From: Chrysopilus asiliformis | Taxonomy: Eukaryota; Arthropoda; Insecta; Diptera; Rhagionidae | Direction of reading: 5' to 3' | Length of the DNA: 64,000 nt | Assembly (NCBI GenBank): GCA_964034945.1 | Contig: OZ035961.1 | Location: 15,887,243-15,951,242, forward strand | Shown: positions 35,471 through 46,631 of the stretch, piece by piece | Position numbering within the stretch: position 1 is the stretch's first letter | Layout of the letters: every line of letters begins with the position of its first letter | Notes under the pieces: generated by a model | The model's input: only the letters and a program-made list of their open reading frames with translations | Databases searched by the model: none | Told to the model about the DNA's origin: nothing | Made by a program: the position numbers and the translations under genes

Positions 35471-38400
35471 CTGGGAAATATTTCAAAAATTTATTTTAAT
35501 TTTCTTTTTAATTAGCGCAAAAAATTCACCTCAGGTGCATCCAAATGTTCGATAAACATATGAAAATTATTCATCGGCGGAGGAAGAAGTTGACCTATCG
35601 ATAGCACTTCCAGCAGTTTTCTAGTTGCCGTCAAAAGTTCTTGACTTTCGCTTGGCGCTTGATATCGATTTACTGAAAATAGAAAAACTATTGGTTTAAA
35701 GGGAATTTCAATTAAGGGAGGAAATATAATAAGGGAATTTCAATTAGGGGAAAAAATCAGAAGGGAATTTCAATTAAGAAAGTTTTCATAAAATGCGTCA
35801 CACTGATTTGATACTTTTCGACCGCCGTATTTCCTTCGTCTCGCTTGGGCCTGCCCCTTTCCCTCTCTTAATTTATGGCCCGTAAAATACGTCACGCTAA
35901 TTATACCCGTATGGTGAAACCAAAGGGTATATTAACTTTGCCTTACCGTTTGTAACGCCAAGATCCCGTCATCGCACAAAAAAATGAATTACACCAGTGT
36001 GTTTAGAATGATAAAAATATTTAATTTTTGCATGTCCGTCCGTCTGTCTGTCCGTCTGTGGCGCGGATTGCGGGCGCACGGATTGAGCTAGAGACTTGAA
36101 AGTTTGCACAGATCCGTTTTTCATAAAATGCGAGGCTAAGTTCGTTAATGGGCAAAAATGGACAATTAGGGGGGGTACCCCCCATACGAACGAAATCGTT
36201 TTTTGTGAATATCTCAAAAACAGTCCATCTTATCAAAAAAGTGCAAGAACAAAAGTTATTTAGGATATAAATCTACATAAAACTCTCATACATCAAAATC
36301 TGATTGGAATAAATTTTAAAAAATCTTATTGGAAAGTTTGACTTCAAAGTGGAATTTTGGTATAACTGTTCGAATTTTGATACGAATATCACCATACGGG
36401 TCTCCAATGATTGCCAGATTGGCAATTATAGCTTTTGTTATGTTTTTAGTTTTTCCCCTGCCCTCGTCAAGCTATTATGTGATTTCTCGTAAGGAGTTTA
36501 ATAACACTACTCCAGGCCCCCGTCCCTGCTTGAAAGTATGACGTATTTTTTAAACCGTGTATGAAAACGAAAATCTAACCATTTTTTGCGCGCCATTGAT
36601 GTAAAAACGAGGCACATAATCCTCTCAACAAAACTGATGAGAAACAAATTGCAGGCCTGTGGATCGCAACAAGTGAGATTATGCCCCACAAAATTGGGGA
36701 GCTTTTGAACGTTCGTCGAATCTGTAGATCCCTTTCCATTGTGACTTTCAGGAAATCCTCCTCAAGGAATGGGAAACCATTATACATAATGTCAGATGAG
36801 ACCATTTCAACCAGCAGCAGCGAAACTGTTGAGTATGAATCAACTGTGTTTGCGTTGTCCTAAAAATAAAAAATCATTCAGTCACAAAATTAAGAAATAA
36901 TTTAACAAAAAAAAACTTCCACCTGATCTTTGCAGCACGAATCAATTGCTTTCAAGAACATACTTTGAATCTCTGGATCTGGCTTTTCGGAGATAATTTC
37001 TGGTACTTCGGGCTTCAATCCCTTCCCAATAATGCCAGCATGCAAAACCGATCGACTCGCATTCGGTGCCAATCCTTGTTTCTGATTGAATGTAATTAAT
37101 TTTTCACTATCCATAATAACGGTGCTATCCTGATCCACTGAATCGATTTCTGCTTGCGCTCCAAATAAATTTGGATACAAAAATAACGCACCCTCGACTA
37201 AATCTCGTAAGCAAGCAGATCGAGCTGCCTTCCGAGCCGTACACTGACGATGCAGTAAAATGTATGCACGATTCACTGACGTCGATCGCAACGTTGGACT
37301 CCTTTCAGTGAGCGTCCAGAAGAAATATTTCACAGTCAGATGTGCCATTTTTAAAACCTACCGGAGATTCGATTTTTAGACAGAATTTCTATGGATTTTG
37401 AAAGCGATTAAACAAACCTCAATCATGTTAATAATTTGGTGTTTTGCGCCAGCATCTATTATATTAAGTAAATGAATTAAATTGTGTACTAAATCTCCAC
37501 ATTTCGGAAGATTGCTGTATTGAAGGGAGAATGTCGGCTCGTCGATTTCCATAAGGTCGAGTTTTTCTATTTTCTGGCGTTTATAGCTCGGTGGATAAAT
37601 ATTGCCGTTCACCTTTACCATGTCCAATTCGGAGGCGAGTCTTTTTAGCAAACATTCCAAAATGTTTAATAATTTCGGCAGGCATTCATTCAGAGCCGTC
37701 GTCACTGGCTGGTGTTTGAGATATGGAGATGAGTTGGTTTTCTCGAGTCTAAAATGTGAATTTTAAAGGATTTAGTAGCACAATTTTTTGGAAGAAAAAT
37801 CTTAATGGGTTGTCCATAAAAAACGTTACGCTAATTTTTGCTTTTTGAAACTCGGCCTTTTTTGTATAGATTAAATTTTGACGTGGCATTACCGCAAACT
37901 AATCCCTCCCTGAACGTATGGCTTGTATTCTACGGACAGCCCAATTTAAGAAACAACCATTAAGACTTACTTTGCAATTGTGACCAAATTTTTAATAACA
38001 TTCAAGCACTCGTCCTGATTATCCTTGAAGTGAAATTGTTTCTGCAATAAAACTCTCTCCAGTACCGTTTCTAGTCCAGGTTTAATCTCAGCAAACTCAA
38101 CAGTTCCACTTAACCCGCCCAGAATGCGAATCAAAGCACCAACACTGTGTTTGTTGATCTCGTAGCTCTTCAATAAGAGTTCTGCTATCGTCTGATGGTA
38201 AATGTGTGGATATTGTGAAGCTAAAAGGGTCTCTCGATAAAACAAATTCCTGATTCTATCATAAATTTCTACTTACAAACCAACAAAAGTAGCCGAACCG
38301 AAGTTTGCTGCTCAATAAAAACAGCACTGGTGCTCGATTTCCACAGCAAGGCCTTGGATTCATCTCGAGATAAATCTGCCAGCAATGGACACGTTCTGTT

Positions 38401-39738
38401 CTCTAAAATGAGCTGCTCCAGCTCTTGAATTGTGTATTCTATGAAATCTTGACACCAGAAATACTTGTCGGCTATACTCGCAACAGTAAGTAGTAATTTC
38501 GTTCCATTATTCTTCACTTTTAGTGCGATGTTGTTTAATGAAGGCTGCATGTCTCGGAATACGAAGTTTTTCAGCCAAGAACTCGTCTCTCTGGTGATTT
38601 TCTCCAGCAGGCTGTCATTAACTATAAAAAAGGTGAATGTTTTTTGAAAATTTTAATAAATAAGGTGATTTTTTTACACAATTCCAGAAACACGCTAACA
38701 ATTGGCTGCAGCAATTGGTCGGAAAATGTAGATAACTGCATTATATATGGAACTATGTCTGTGTGAAGCGGTTTTTTGGGTGTAAATCCATCCTGAAAAT
38801 ATCATATTAATTAGAAAACAAATTCTAAAACCGTTCGACTGCTTAAATGTACCTCCAATAACTCTTTAAGAGCGTGTTTTAAGTCTTTTTCGTGGGCAAA
38901 CGAAAGATAGCTTAAAATCCCAATTTCAGAGTCTAATCGACATCGTAAATCTTCAGAGAATCTCCTTAAACCGCATTGAAGTATCCTGGAAAGTGGATTT
39001 AATGAATTTCTGCAACACAACGCGAGATTTCAAACTTACTGTGAAATAATCTTCAGTGGAAAACATCCACCCAGCCGCGCCACAACCCAATCGAATGTCA
39101 TGTTGTACTTCGTGAAGGTTCCTGCAAAATTCCAAACATTATTCTTTTTTTAGTCCCGATATTAAACAAGAAGTCTCACCCAAAAGCGTATCGATGCAAG
39201 ATTCAGCTTCTGTGTTGCCCATTTTTCGGAAACAAGATGCCATCAACCCCAAAAGACACCGCATTGCACCACAATTCAGCCAGAGATTGCAGGCCGCTCC
39301 AATGTCCATTTTCCGCGATGGCCAATATTTGTCAGACAAGTGGCCAACGAGCTCGAGACTCCACGACGCTATGAGACTCCATGAGGCTATAGAAAATGTT
39401 TTGGAAATTAGCTGTGATGCAAATTTGTTTGTTTGCCAACCTTTGCTAACGAGATTCTCCAGCGCCTCCTGAATATCATTGATAACTTCGTCTTCGGGTG
39501 GCGGTCCTTGCCCGTCCTTCGCCACAAACTGGACATAATTGGCCACGGAAACGTCGAAAACTAGTGAAAAATACTCGAGAACGACTTCTTTGGCTGCCGG
39601 AAGATCTTCCAGCAAATTCAGGCTGCTTCGGATCAATTGCGGCGAAGTGATGTTTTGCGCTATTCCTCGGTGCTTCGATACTGCGTTAATAAAGAACTTT
39701 AGCTCCGCCAAGACCGGCTGTTTTAGCATTTTAAACAA
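35222..39738 (-). CDS. INTS5: Integrator complex subunit 5
   Basis: INTS5 is an alpha-solenoid scaffold subunit of the nuclear Integrator complex, which cleaves snRNA 3' ends and attenuates paused RNA polymerase II. In transcription order the exons are 39738-39180, 39121-39040, 38985-38853, 38792-38678, 38621-38277, 38220-37971, 37748-37418, 37357-36923, 36859-36580, 35672-35530 and 35470-35222. They join without frame breaks into 973 aa (human about 1019). Stretches that match INTS5 include LEDLPAAKEVVLEYFSLVFD, TFDWVVARLGG, LRDLVEGALFLYPNLFGAQ, VLHAGIIGKGLKP, the block VTMERDLQIRRTF followed by ICFSSVLLRGL, and ECVWNYLKDFVPSP. The start at 39738 is the first Met of the open frame; ATG codon 4 is an alternative. 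Eight introns are 54-63 nt; introns 6 (222 nt) and 9 (907 nt) are enlarged by mobile elements. An in-frame hexapeptide duplication lies in exon 1. The gene converges on STK11. Confidence 0.95.
35530..35672 (-). CDS. INTS5: INTS5 exon 10
   Basis: It completes a split Val codon, then encodes NRYQAPSESQELLTATRKLL and SIGQLLPPPMNNFHMFIEHL, matching the human GSLLPPALGNMHEVFSQL stretch. The donor is GAG|GTGAAT. Confidence 0.92.
35701..35785. repeat. Three tandem copies of GGGAATTTCAATTA
   Basis: Three units of about 30 bp, each containing GGGAATTTCAATTA(A/G), lie in INTS5 intron 9 just upstream of exon 10 in genomic order. Confidence 0.75.
35902..36446 (+). mobile_element. mini-me/DINE-1-like element, copy A
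   Basis: It lies in INTS5 intron 9. It starts TATACCCGTATGGTGAAACC and contains GGGTATATTAACTTTG, CGTTTGTAACGCC, a (GTCY)n tract near 36035-36058 and GAGCTAGAGACTTGAAA. It ends GGCAATTATAGCTTTTGTTA. ACCCGTATGGTGA near the 5' end recurs inverted as TCACCATACGGGT near the 3' end. One ~150-bp unit. It is preceded directly by GTAAAATACGTCACGCTAAT, a piece of the GGGGCTGTCC family. It is nearly identical to copy B. Confidence 0.8.
36580..36859 (-). CDS. INTS5: INTS5 exon 9
   Basis: It encodes DNANTVDSYSTVSLLLVEMV through FLHQWRAKN. It contains TMERDLQIRRTF and CFSSVLLRGL, close to the human TVERDLRIGRRF and CYCSVLLRGL stretches. It ends in phase 1 before the 907-nt intron. Confidence 0.94.
36923..37357 (-). 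CDS. INTS5: INTS5 exon 8
   Basis: It encodes VLKMAHLTVKYFFWTL through AIDSCCKDQ. It contains the most diagnostic family string, VLHAGIIGKGLKP, and RDLVEGALFLYPNLFG. Phase 0 at both ends. Confidence 0.94.
37418..37748 (-). CDS. INTS5: INTS5 exon 7
   Basis: It encodes LEKTNSSPYLKHQPVTTALN through IINMIE, with an acidic patch DLMEIDEP. The donor is GAG|GTTTGT, phase 0. Confidence 0.9.
37807..37942. mobile_element. GGGCTGTCC MITE in INTS5 intron 6
   Basis: GGGTTGTCCATAAAAAACGT on the left and GGACAGCCC on the right bound 136 bp. It accounts for most of the extra length of a 222-nt intron, where the gene's undisturbed introns are 54-63 nt. Confidence 0.65.
37971..38220 (-). CDS. INTS5: INTS5 exon 6
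   Basis: It encodes SSQYPHIYHQTIAELLLKSY through IKNLVTIAK. The acceptor CCCTTTTAG gives a 56-nt intron and keeps frame. A nearer AG at 38250 would leave a 27-nt intron and break the frame. Confidence 0.85.
38277..38621 (-). CDS. INTS5: INTS5 exon 5
   Basis: It encodes NDSLLEKITRETSSWLKNFV through TSVRLLLLV. The donor is T|GTAAGT, phase 1. Confidence 0.88.
38678..38792 (-). CDS. INTS5: INTS5 exon 4
   Basis: It encodes DGFTPKKPLHTDIVPYIMQL to VSVFLEL, ending in phase 1 before a weak GTAAAA donor. The donor was chosen because it is the only one keeping frame with exon 5. Confidence 0.85.
38853..38985 (-). CDS. INTS5: INTS5 exon 3
   Basis: It encodes ILQCGLRRFSEDLRCRLDS onward to KELLE. The acceptor is TTCCAG and the donor GAG|GTACAT. 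It matches the human SRVLSCGLKDF stretch. Confidence 0.9.
39040..39121 (-). CDS. INTS5: INTS5 exon 2
   Basis: It encodes TFTKYNMTFDWVVARLGG and CFPLKIIS. The correct frame differs from the longest open frame here. It is fixed by the phase-1 donor before it and by homology to the human FDWVVAHIGSSFP stretch. Confidence 0.9.
39180..39738 (-). CDS. INTS5: INTS5 exon 1
   Basis: It encodes residues 1-186 with the conserved N-terminal helical repeat region (LEDLPAAKEVVLEYFS). IASWSL occurs twice in a row (117-128). The donor is G|GTGAGA, phase 1. Confidence 0.93.
39355..39390 (-). repeat. INTS5: In-frame tandem duplication IASWSL-IASWSL in INTS5
   Basis: Two 18-bp units lie back to back in exon 1 and encode the same six residues. 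They differ at two third-codon positions (GCC/GCG, TCA/TCG). Human INTS5 has a single ISAWSI-like unit there. Confidence 0.85.
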
Positions 39739-40385
39739 GCAAGAATTTCTCTAAAAACCCATGAAACGTTTGACAGCACTGCTTTCTCTATCTATTTACC
39801 TTCTATTGCACTCCCACTAGTTCGTTCTGTTATTGAATGTGGAGCAAGCAAAACTAGCTAGTGTGCAGAAAGTATAGAGTGTAGAATAGACTTTATAGTT
39901 CTTTGTTGGTAACTTGTTGTACTAAAATAATTACTAAAAACAGTGGCAGACAACAGACCCCTTCTGAGAATTTGGATTTTTGAAAAATAATTAGAAAAAA
40001 TCCAGAATTTGAAATTTTTTACAGTTCAGCGATTTCTTCTTTCAATTCTGGTAATAAACAACAAGTATTCAATATTTAAACCCAACTGGACGCTCTGCAG
40101 AAGTTTTATTTCAAATCGATTATAGTTGCAGCTTTTTAGTTTCTTTTTTTTTCAAATTAAGTTTTTATACAAGTTTCAAGGTAAATAAAAACTTTAAAAT
40201 AAATGCATTTTAACAACTCTGAAAAAAAAAACAAACCGAGCTGTTGAAACTCTAGCTTTTTTAATTTATAATATTCACTTGTTGAACAATTCAAAATGTG
40301 TAAAAAGTTTTCTGTTGAAACCATCTATAATATTCATACAACAACAATAAAAAAAAACTTTTGTTACAATATTGTAAAAACATAG

Positions 40386-40520
40386 GGGCGTATTCATAGT
40401 CGTTTTTAAATACAGTTTTCTTTAATATGAGTTTAAATTGACAGTTTGCTATATGGTTTTCTGTCAGTTTAAACTCACATTAAGAAAAACTGTGTTTAAA
40501 AACGACCATTAATACGTCCC
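40386..40520. mobile_element. Foldback MITE with ATAG duplication
   Basis: The left arm GGGCGTATTCATAGTCGTTT and the right arm (reverse complement) GGGACGTATTAATGGTCGTT continue as inverted repeats for about 58 bp each, leaving a loop of only about 20 bp. ATAG lies at 40382-40385 and 40521-40524. Non-coding; superfamily not assigned. Confidence 0.7.
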
Positions 40521-40710
40521 ATAGTTTTGTTAGTATTTTCGGCGTCCATTTTAATGTAATTCGCAAAGTTTTAAAAAATGCTTTTTGAAATTCATGTTGC
40601 ACAAAGAGGTTTCCAAAATTTTTAAGATAGATCAACTTTACATAATCGGCCATGACCATCAACAACTATGACTCATTTGATGGTTTATTGCAAAAATAAA
40701 TCCTGCTCTA

Positions 40711-40903
40711 AAAGAATTGAAATCCCAAATGTAATATAAATCTACCCGAAATTTTACTGTAACTAAATTTTTGTCTCATTCAAAATGCGGGTGATAATTA
40801 ATTTGTTGCTAATTAATTACTACCCGCATTTTGAATGAGCTAAAAATTTAGTTACAGTAAAATTTCGGGTAGATTTATATTACATTTGGGATTTCAATTC
40901 TTT
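40711..40903. repeat. 193-bp near-perfect palindrome
   Basis: Two arms of about 95 bp begin AAAGAATTGAAATCCC and end GGGATTTCAATTCTTT. They differ at only a handful of positions and are separated by a few bases (TTGTTG region). The arm tip ATTGAAATCCCA recurs at 40913-40924. This could be a foldback element or a source of hairpin RNA. Confidence 0.85.
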
Positions 40904-43160
40904 GAAAAAAAAATTGAAATCCCAAGACAGTTCAATTAAAAACGTTGGGTCAAAGAATTTTTTAAATTTCTTAAATTAATTGTTTCGTAACGAATTCAAA
41001 GAATCTTTATACTGAATTTTAATTAAAGTGTCGATTTGAATAAATTTTTGATTGTCACAATGAATAATAACCACGTAATGAAAAATTTTTTGGAAACGAC
41101 GATTTACTGAAAATCATGTTTAACTCAAATACCAATATATTATTCTAATTTTACCATAATTTGATAAAAATCTTCAAACAATTTGATCTACGCATAGTTC
41201 AAACTTCAAAAGTCGTTGTAAATATCCATTCTTCGAATCGAACTTAAGATGTTTGAATGAGACTCAAAAATTTATTACGAATTGAATAATGTGAAAAACA
41301 CATAGTGCAGGCGGAGATCCGATGAACAAATCCAAAGACATATTATGAAATTTTATTTTTGTTTAAAGTTTGATTTGATCGTCTGGTTGAACCTTTTTAC
41401 CGAGCGATTTCCGAAACTCGCATTTATCATGGCCTGTTTTAAACCCATTTGATTAATGTAAATTGCAGATGGCTTAAAACATTTTGTTTCGATGATGATA
41501 AATATTACGCTATCCGTTCGACCTTGATTATCGCAAGGTCAACAGTCAATTAAAAGGATTTTGCAAATCCATTGGTAAATTTCGGATTTGTTCCACTTTA
41601 TTCGAAAAAATTTAACACAAAAAATTTACGAGTTTCTGAAATGGTGTGTTTTTGTATTGTTGAGTTGGAATTTTTAATGCAAAAAAATTTAGCTGTTACA
41701 AAATTACTTTAGAAAACTTTAGGGTGTTTGACTTTTACACTTTTTGTTTCCCTTAAAAATTGAATTCTTCATAATTTAAGGGGCTGTCTATAAAATATGT
41801 TACGCATAATTTTCGGCTTTTCTAACCCTCTCCTCCCTTCTTCGTAAAGCTCTTTCACGATTTTTTATATAGAGTTTAATACCGCCGTCACGCTATCGCA
41901 GATCTTCCTTTTTCCTTTCCTTTTTTCTTTCCTTTTAGGTAGTCCCTAAGTTTTTTTAAAAAAACTTACACCGTTTTTTTAAACTTTCTTCACAAAAGTC
42001 ATATATAAAAAAAAAACCTGTCAATTTCAAAAATCCTTCTTGTTCATTTTATAATTTCAAATATGCTGATCTTTCCCTATTACTTCTTTAATCATCATAA
42101 ATTAAATATAATTGAATTGCAACTAGAACAACATTTGAAATACGGTTCGGTTTATATCAACCGACTTTAAAAATGAATTTACTGTTCTTAATAAAAAAAT
42201 TATGTAAGAATTCGGACGTGAACTTGAAAACCTCTCTTGATTAACCTAAAGGTAATAAATTTACTTTAATATTGTTGCTTCAATCTTATGTAAAACATAA
42301 AATATGATTAGTTAGCAATATGATAAAAATGTAAAAAGCGCAAGGTTAAAGAGCGTCTCGATTAGAAATAAATATTTTCTCCGCAGGTTTCCGGGACAAA
42401 AAAAAATGCTTTGTCAAAATGTGTATTGTGCCGGTCTTGTTAGAATATAAAGAGTTTTTGAAAAGACGAAACATCGCGCGAATATGACAAATAATTTCTT
42501 AAATGAATTGAAATTTCTTCGGATTCGCCGGGACACAACCGTTTTTTACAAAAGAGAAATGTGGAATTTATTAATTTGAGCTGGAACATAATAGAGTCTG
42601 TCAATTTCAAATAAAAAGGAATAAATTTTAAAACAATTAAAAAGTCCCATTTTTATAGTAAAATAACTGTTAGATCCACGCAGATAGGCGAAACAATAAA
42701 TTTTGTTAACTAAAAAACTTTTTAATTTTTTTTTAGGGTCTATCCACAAAAACAAAATTAATTTTCTTTGAAAAAGCCTGACTATAAAAAAAATCCTTTA
42801 AAAAATAAAATAATCATAGAAGTAAATTTAAAAGTTATATGCATCTCAAAAGCCTATTTTGTTGTTGGATTTGTTTAGCAACACCGCTTTTAAATTTACT
42901 TCAATGAATTTTTTGTGAGTTTCATAAATCTACCATAGAAAAAAGATTACCTATAGGCAGGAGGTTAAAGGACGATTTCTTATAGTCGGGGTGTTTTTTT
43001 TGGTACTCGTTTGAAAGAGATTTGATTTTCTATTATTGGAGATTTTCTATCAGCAGTTAGTATTCTTTTTTTGATAATCAACCGAAAGACGAAAACCGGA
43101 TAGAACTGGGTAAAAAACAAAAGATATAAGAAGTTTTAAAAGCGGGGAAGTCTGAATTTT

Positions 43161-43717
43161 TATACCCGTATGGTGAAACCAAAGGGTATATTAACTTTGC
43201 CTTACCGTTTGTAACGCCAAGATCCCGTCATCGCACAAAAAAAATGAATTACACCAGTGTGTTTAGAATGATAAAAAAAATTGAATTTTGCATGTCCGTC
43301 CGTCCGTCCGTCTGTCTGTCTGTCCGTCTGTGGCGCGGATTGCGGGCGCACGGATTGAGCTAGAGACTTGAAATTTTGCGTGGATCCGTTTTTCGTAAAA
43401 TGCGAGGCTAAGTTCGTTAATGGGCAAAAATGGACCATTAGGGGGGGTACCCCCCATACGAACGAAATCGTTTTTTGTGAATATCTCGAAAACGGTGCAT
43501 CTTATCAAAAAAGTGCAAGAACAAAAGTTATTTAGAATATAATTCTACATAAAACTCCCATACATGAAAATCCAATTGGAATAAATTTTAAAAAATCTTA
43601 TTGGAAAGTTTGACTTCAAAGTGGAATTTCGGTACAACTGTTCAAATTTTGATACGAATATCACCATACGGGTCTCCAATGATTGCCAGATAGGCAATTA
43701 TAGCTTTTGTTATGTTT
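43161..43717 (+). mobile_element. mini-me/DINE-1-like element, copy B
   Basis: Nearly identical to copy A over its full length, including the (GTCY)n tract (43294-43330, longer than in A), the ACCCGTATGGTGA inverted pair and the 3' GGCAATTATAGCTTTTGTTA. It has one ~150-bp unit. A GGGGCTGTCC-type right end (ACTATTTTATGCATAGTC near 43980-43998) follows within 300 bp. Confidence 0.8.
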
Positions 43718-45085
43718 ATGAACTAAAACCTTCCTTTCGTGATATCCAGCCGAATGGAAAAAAACGGATTGAAATCTGTTCAGTTGATCAAAAGTTGAGA
43801 GGAAAGAACAAACAAACTTTAACCGAAACCTATCCTTTACGTACCGGGTTTTAAGAATGTCATGCACATTTTCTCCTTTTGAAACTTCTTTCTACCGTTC
43901 TCACTCTTTTTCGCGATTTTTTATAGAATTTATTGTAGTGCCTTCATCACTCTGCCGCAGATCCTCCCTCAAAAAGCGTGACTATTTTATGCATAGTCTC
44001 GTATATCGAAGACCCAAGATTTAAAGACTTTCGTGAGGAGACCCAGAAATTTGAACACCTTTTTGAAGGAACTAGCCTTCAAAGGTTACCAATACATCTT
44101 GCACTTTGTTCCCCGCTTCCTCCTTTATATTATGCGTGCTTGTAGTAAGTGAATGTTTTTTAAGGATATTTTTAAAATCAGTTTTTCCCTTGCTTCGCGC
44201 ACTTTGTTGAATGTTTTGATAAAAGGTGCAGTTTTCGATAAAATCACAAAAAAAATATTCATCTTGAATCAGCGAGGAACGCATAAGGGGTTCAGTTGAA
44301 TTTTTATGTATGGTAGAGTTATGTGAGTCGTACTTTAAACACTTTTCGTTTTATGTTTATAAGGAATTGGCCGATTTTTCCCATTCACAAATTCAACCAT
44401 GAATTTAAAGAGAAAAAAAGAGTTTTTTTTAAAAAACTAATGTCGGTTTGCCCGTTCCGGCGCTTATATTGTTCAGGCGGTTATCTTATTAACTCTAGGA
44501 AATCTGAGTTTAAACTTTCAATAGCGCCAAATTTACTTCATCCGTTTTTCTAGTGTTAAACTTTCAAAAAAAAATGTTTTCCAAAGTTTTAAAGCCAAAT
44601 AGATGTAAACCTAAGAACTATCTATATAGAAGTTTAAATCCAAATTGAAATTCTTAAAAAATCCTTTTTAGAACAATTTCTTTTAATTAAAAACTTGTTA
44701 AAAAAAATTAAATTGAACGCTTTTCTTCGAATACCTACTGCACAAAAAATGCTTACATTGTAATTAACGAAGTTCATTGCTTCGATGATGCTAGTAGCCA
44801 GGGCCACTTGTAAAGTCGTTCACATATTTTTTCCCTCAAAAGTAAAATGATCAAATTACTTTGGATTGGAACCTTAAATAGAATATAAAATAAAAATTTA
44901 TTCAATTGCCACTGAATAAGCAGAAAAACACTGCGTTTTTGCTAACGTTTCGTACTTATCTGAAATTAGTTCTAAACGAGAATTCATTAGTGACGCGCTT
45001 CATTCGCTTTACAGATTTAAAATTCATCTTGAAGTGCTTTTGAGTTTGTTTTTTGTTCGTTACACTACCGAGATGAATGTTGAAT

Positions 45086-45294
45086 TCAGTATAAGTTTCT
45101 GAACAAACATTTATGTCAAGATTTTTATTTACGCGACATTTATCGAGTGTGGAAGATCTTCTAAAAATACAACTAGGACAAAGTTTTCACGGTGTCGAAT
45201 AACACACGGTGGTGAACAAAGATCGGTTTAACAATAATTGGTAAAATAAAATAAAAAAAAGTGTTTGGATTTTTTTTTGCTGCCTTAAATTATG
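45086..45294 (+). other. Putative alternative leader exon ending ATG|GTAAGT
   Basis: ATG at 45292-45294 is followed immediately by GTAAGT. TCAGTA at 45086-45091 resembles an insect initiator, and the interval looks unique rather than repetitive. The same unusual ATG|GTAAGT junction recurs 9.6 kb downstream on the same strand, so the two could be alternative first exons of one gene. No downstream coding exon is visible in the window. Confidence 0.3.
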
Positions 45295-45347
45295 GTAAGT
45301 AAATAATAGTGGTATATATTTTAAAGAAACAAAATTACATTAAAAAC

Positions 45348-45825
45348 ATAAGAAAGGTTACAATTGCCAGGTGCAAAAGTTGTATATAAAAATTCCATTT
45401 GTGTAGTAAAGCGGGAAAGTGGGGTTCCATTTGAATTTTGTAAAAATGTAAAATTATATTCTAAACACAATTTACCTTTACAATTTTTTCAATTTGTTTG
45501 ACCGTTTCCGAGAAAACCGCAAAAAATGTTTCATTTGTATGGGGGAGGAGGGGAGGAATGATCCGGTTTCGCCCGCTCAATAATTTGGCCTCGCTATTTA
45601 CTAGAAAAGAAACTGTAAAAAATTTCAAGTCTCTAGCTCTCTCCTTTCGAAAGGTTTGTTGTATACGAACAAACAGACAGACAGACGGACGGACATGCGA
45701 AAATCAAAATCTTTTGTCATCCCAAACACCTTGGTGTAGTTTCTTTTATGTGTCCGATGATTGGTTCGTTGCGTTACAAACGGTATACCAAATCTAATAT
45801 ACTTCGATATGATTCTAATATATCC
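45348..45825 (-). mobile_element. mini-me/DINE-1-like element, copy D
   Basis: Inverted copy. On the minus strand it reads GTATATTAGATTTGGTATAC, CGTTTGTAACGC, a (GTCY)n tract (about 45665-45695), a short form of the ~150-bp unit, and the 3' end CCTGGCAATTGTAACCTTTC. It resembles copy C more than A/B. It begins 50 bp after the ATG|GTAAGT junction at 45294. Confidence 0.7.
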
Positions 45826-46631
45826 AGTATAAAAATTGCGATTAAACCACCAAAAACAGATCGAATTAAAGGGCAAAAGTTAAATCAGTTGTTGCACAGA
45901 AATACGAGTTTTCGAATTGTTAAGAGACTAAATTTTATTAATCACTAATCGATTGAGATACTCTATGTATCAAAAAAACATTAAATTATATTAACATCTT
46001 GTGGAATGATTGGTAGGTGGCGGGATGATTCGGACAGTTGAAAACATAAAACGTGTTTGTCATTTTATCAGTTGCCAAGGTCACTCTTTTTTAACTTTAA
46101 AACATGCTAAAGTTATCCACGCCCATTAATTTTTCAAACAGTCGACCTTTAATCCAATGGACAAGAAAATTTAACGCTCCATAGTCTGAAGAAAAAATTT
46201 TGTGCAAATCAAACTGTTTAAGCAAAATCGGTGTAAAACAATGAAATTTCTTTCAGATTTTTTTTTGTTAAAGAAAATTAATTTTTAAAAGTAAACTAAT
46301 ATATTTTAAGTGTTTGTGTTTTCCTTTGGGCGCTTCATTTACAAAAATGTTACAAAACTCTTAGACACAAAAATCTTACTATTGAAAATTATGTAATAAA
46401 ATGTGCCGCATGCAGATTATCTTAGGAAAAATGCGATAGAGACAATTGTTTCGGAGGAAACTGCGCCACAGATGAGATTTTTAGGTTTCGAGATCAAATT
46501 TTAGTGATTAACAAATTACAACACTAGATTTTCGAACGTGAAATGTTCTATATAGATATGGCACTGGATAATTTTTTCTCCAGAAAAAAGCCTCATCCCC
46601 ATCAAAGACACCACCGCGGAGGAATATTTAA

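Larger units (their letters stand above)
39739..45085. other. INTS5 upstream region, no gene
   Basis: The INTS5 promoter must lie near 39740-39900, but no TATA box stands out. The rest contains a foldback element, a long hairpin, partial GGGGCTGTCC MITEs (from 41780, and ending near 44010) and mini-me-like copy B. No coding exon is supported. Confidence 0.55.

Noticed and set aside
35969..36236. Open frames with RQTDGQTDGRT-like peptides (also at 43202-43508 and 45498-45876)
   Set aside because: These are translations of the (GTCY)n tract and flanks of the mini-me-like element, not proteins.
38221..38276. INTS5 exon 6 starting at the AG at 38250
   Set aside because: It would leave a 27-nt intron and the wrong phase. 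The AG at 38222-38221 gives 56 nt, like the other introns, and keeps frame.
38953..39135. 60-aa frame CRNLHEVQHDIRLGCG... as INTS5 exon 2
   Set aside because: The phase-1 donor and homology (FDWVVA) select the +1-shifted frame; this frame is a shadow.
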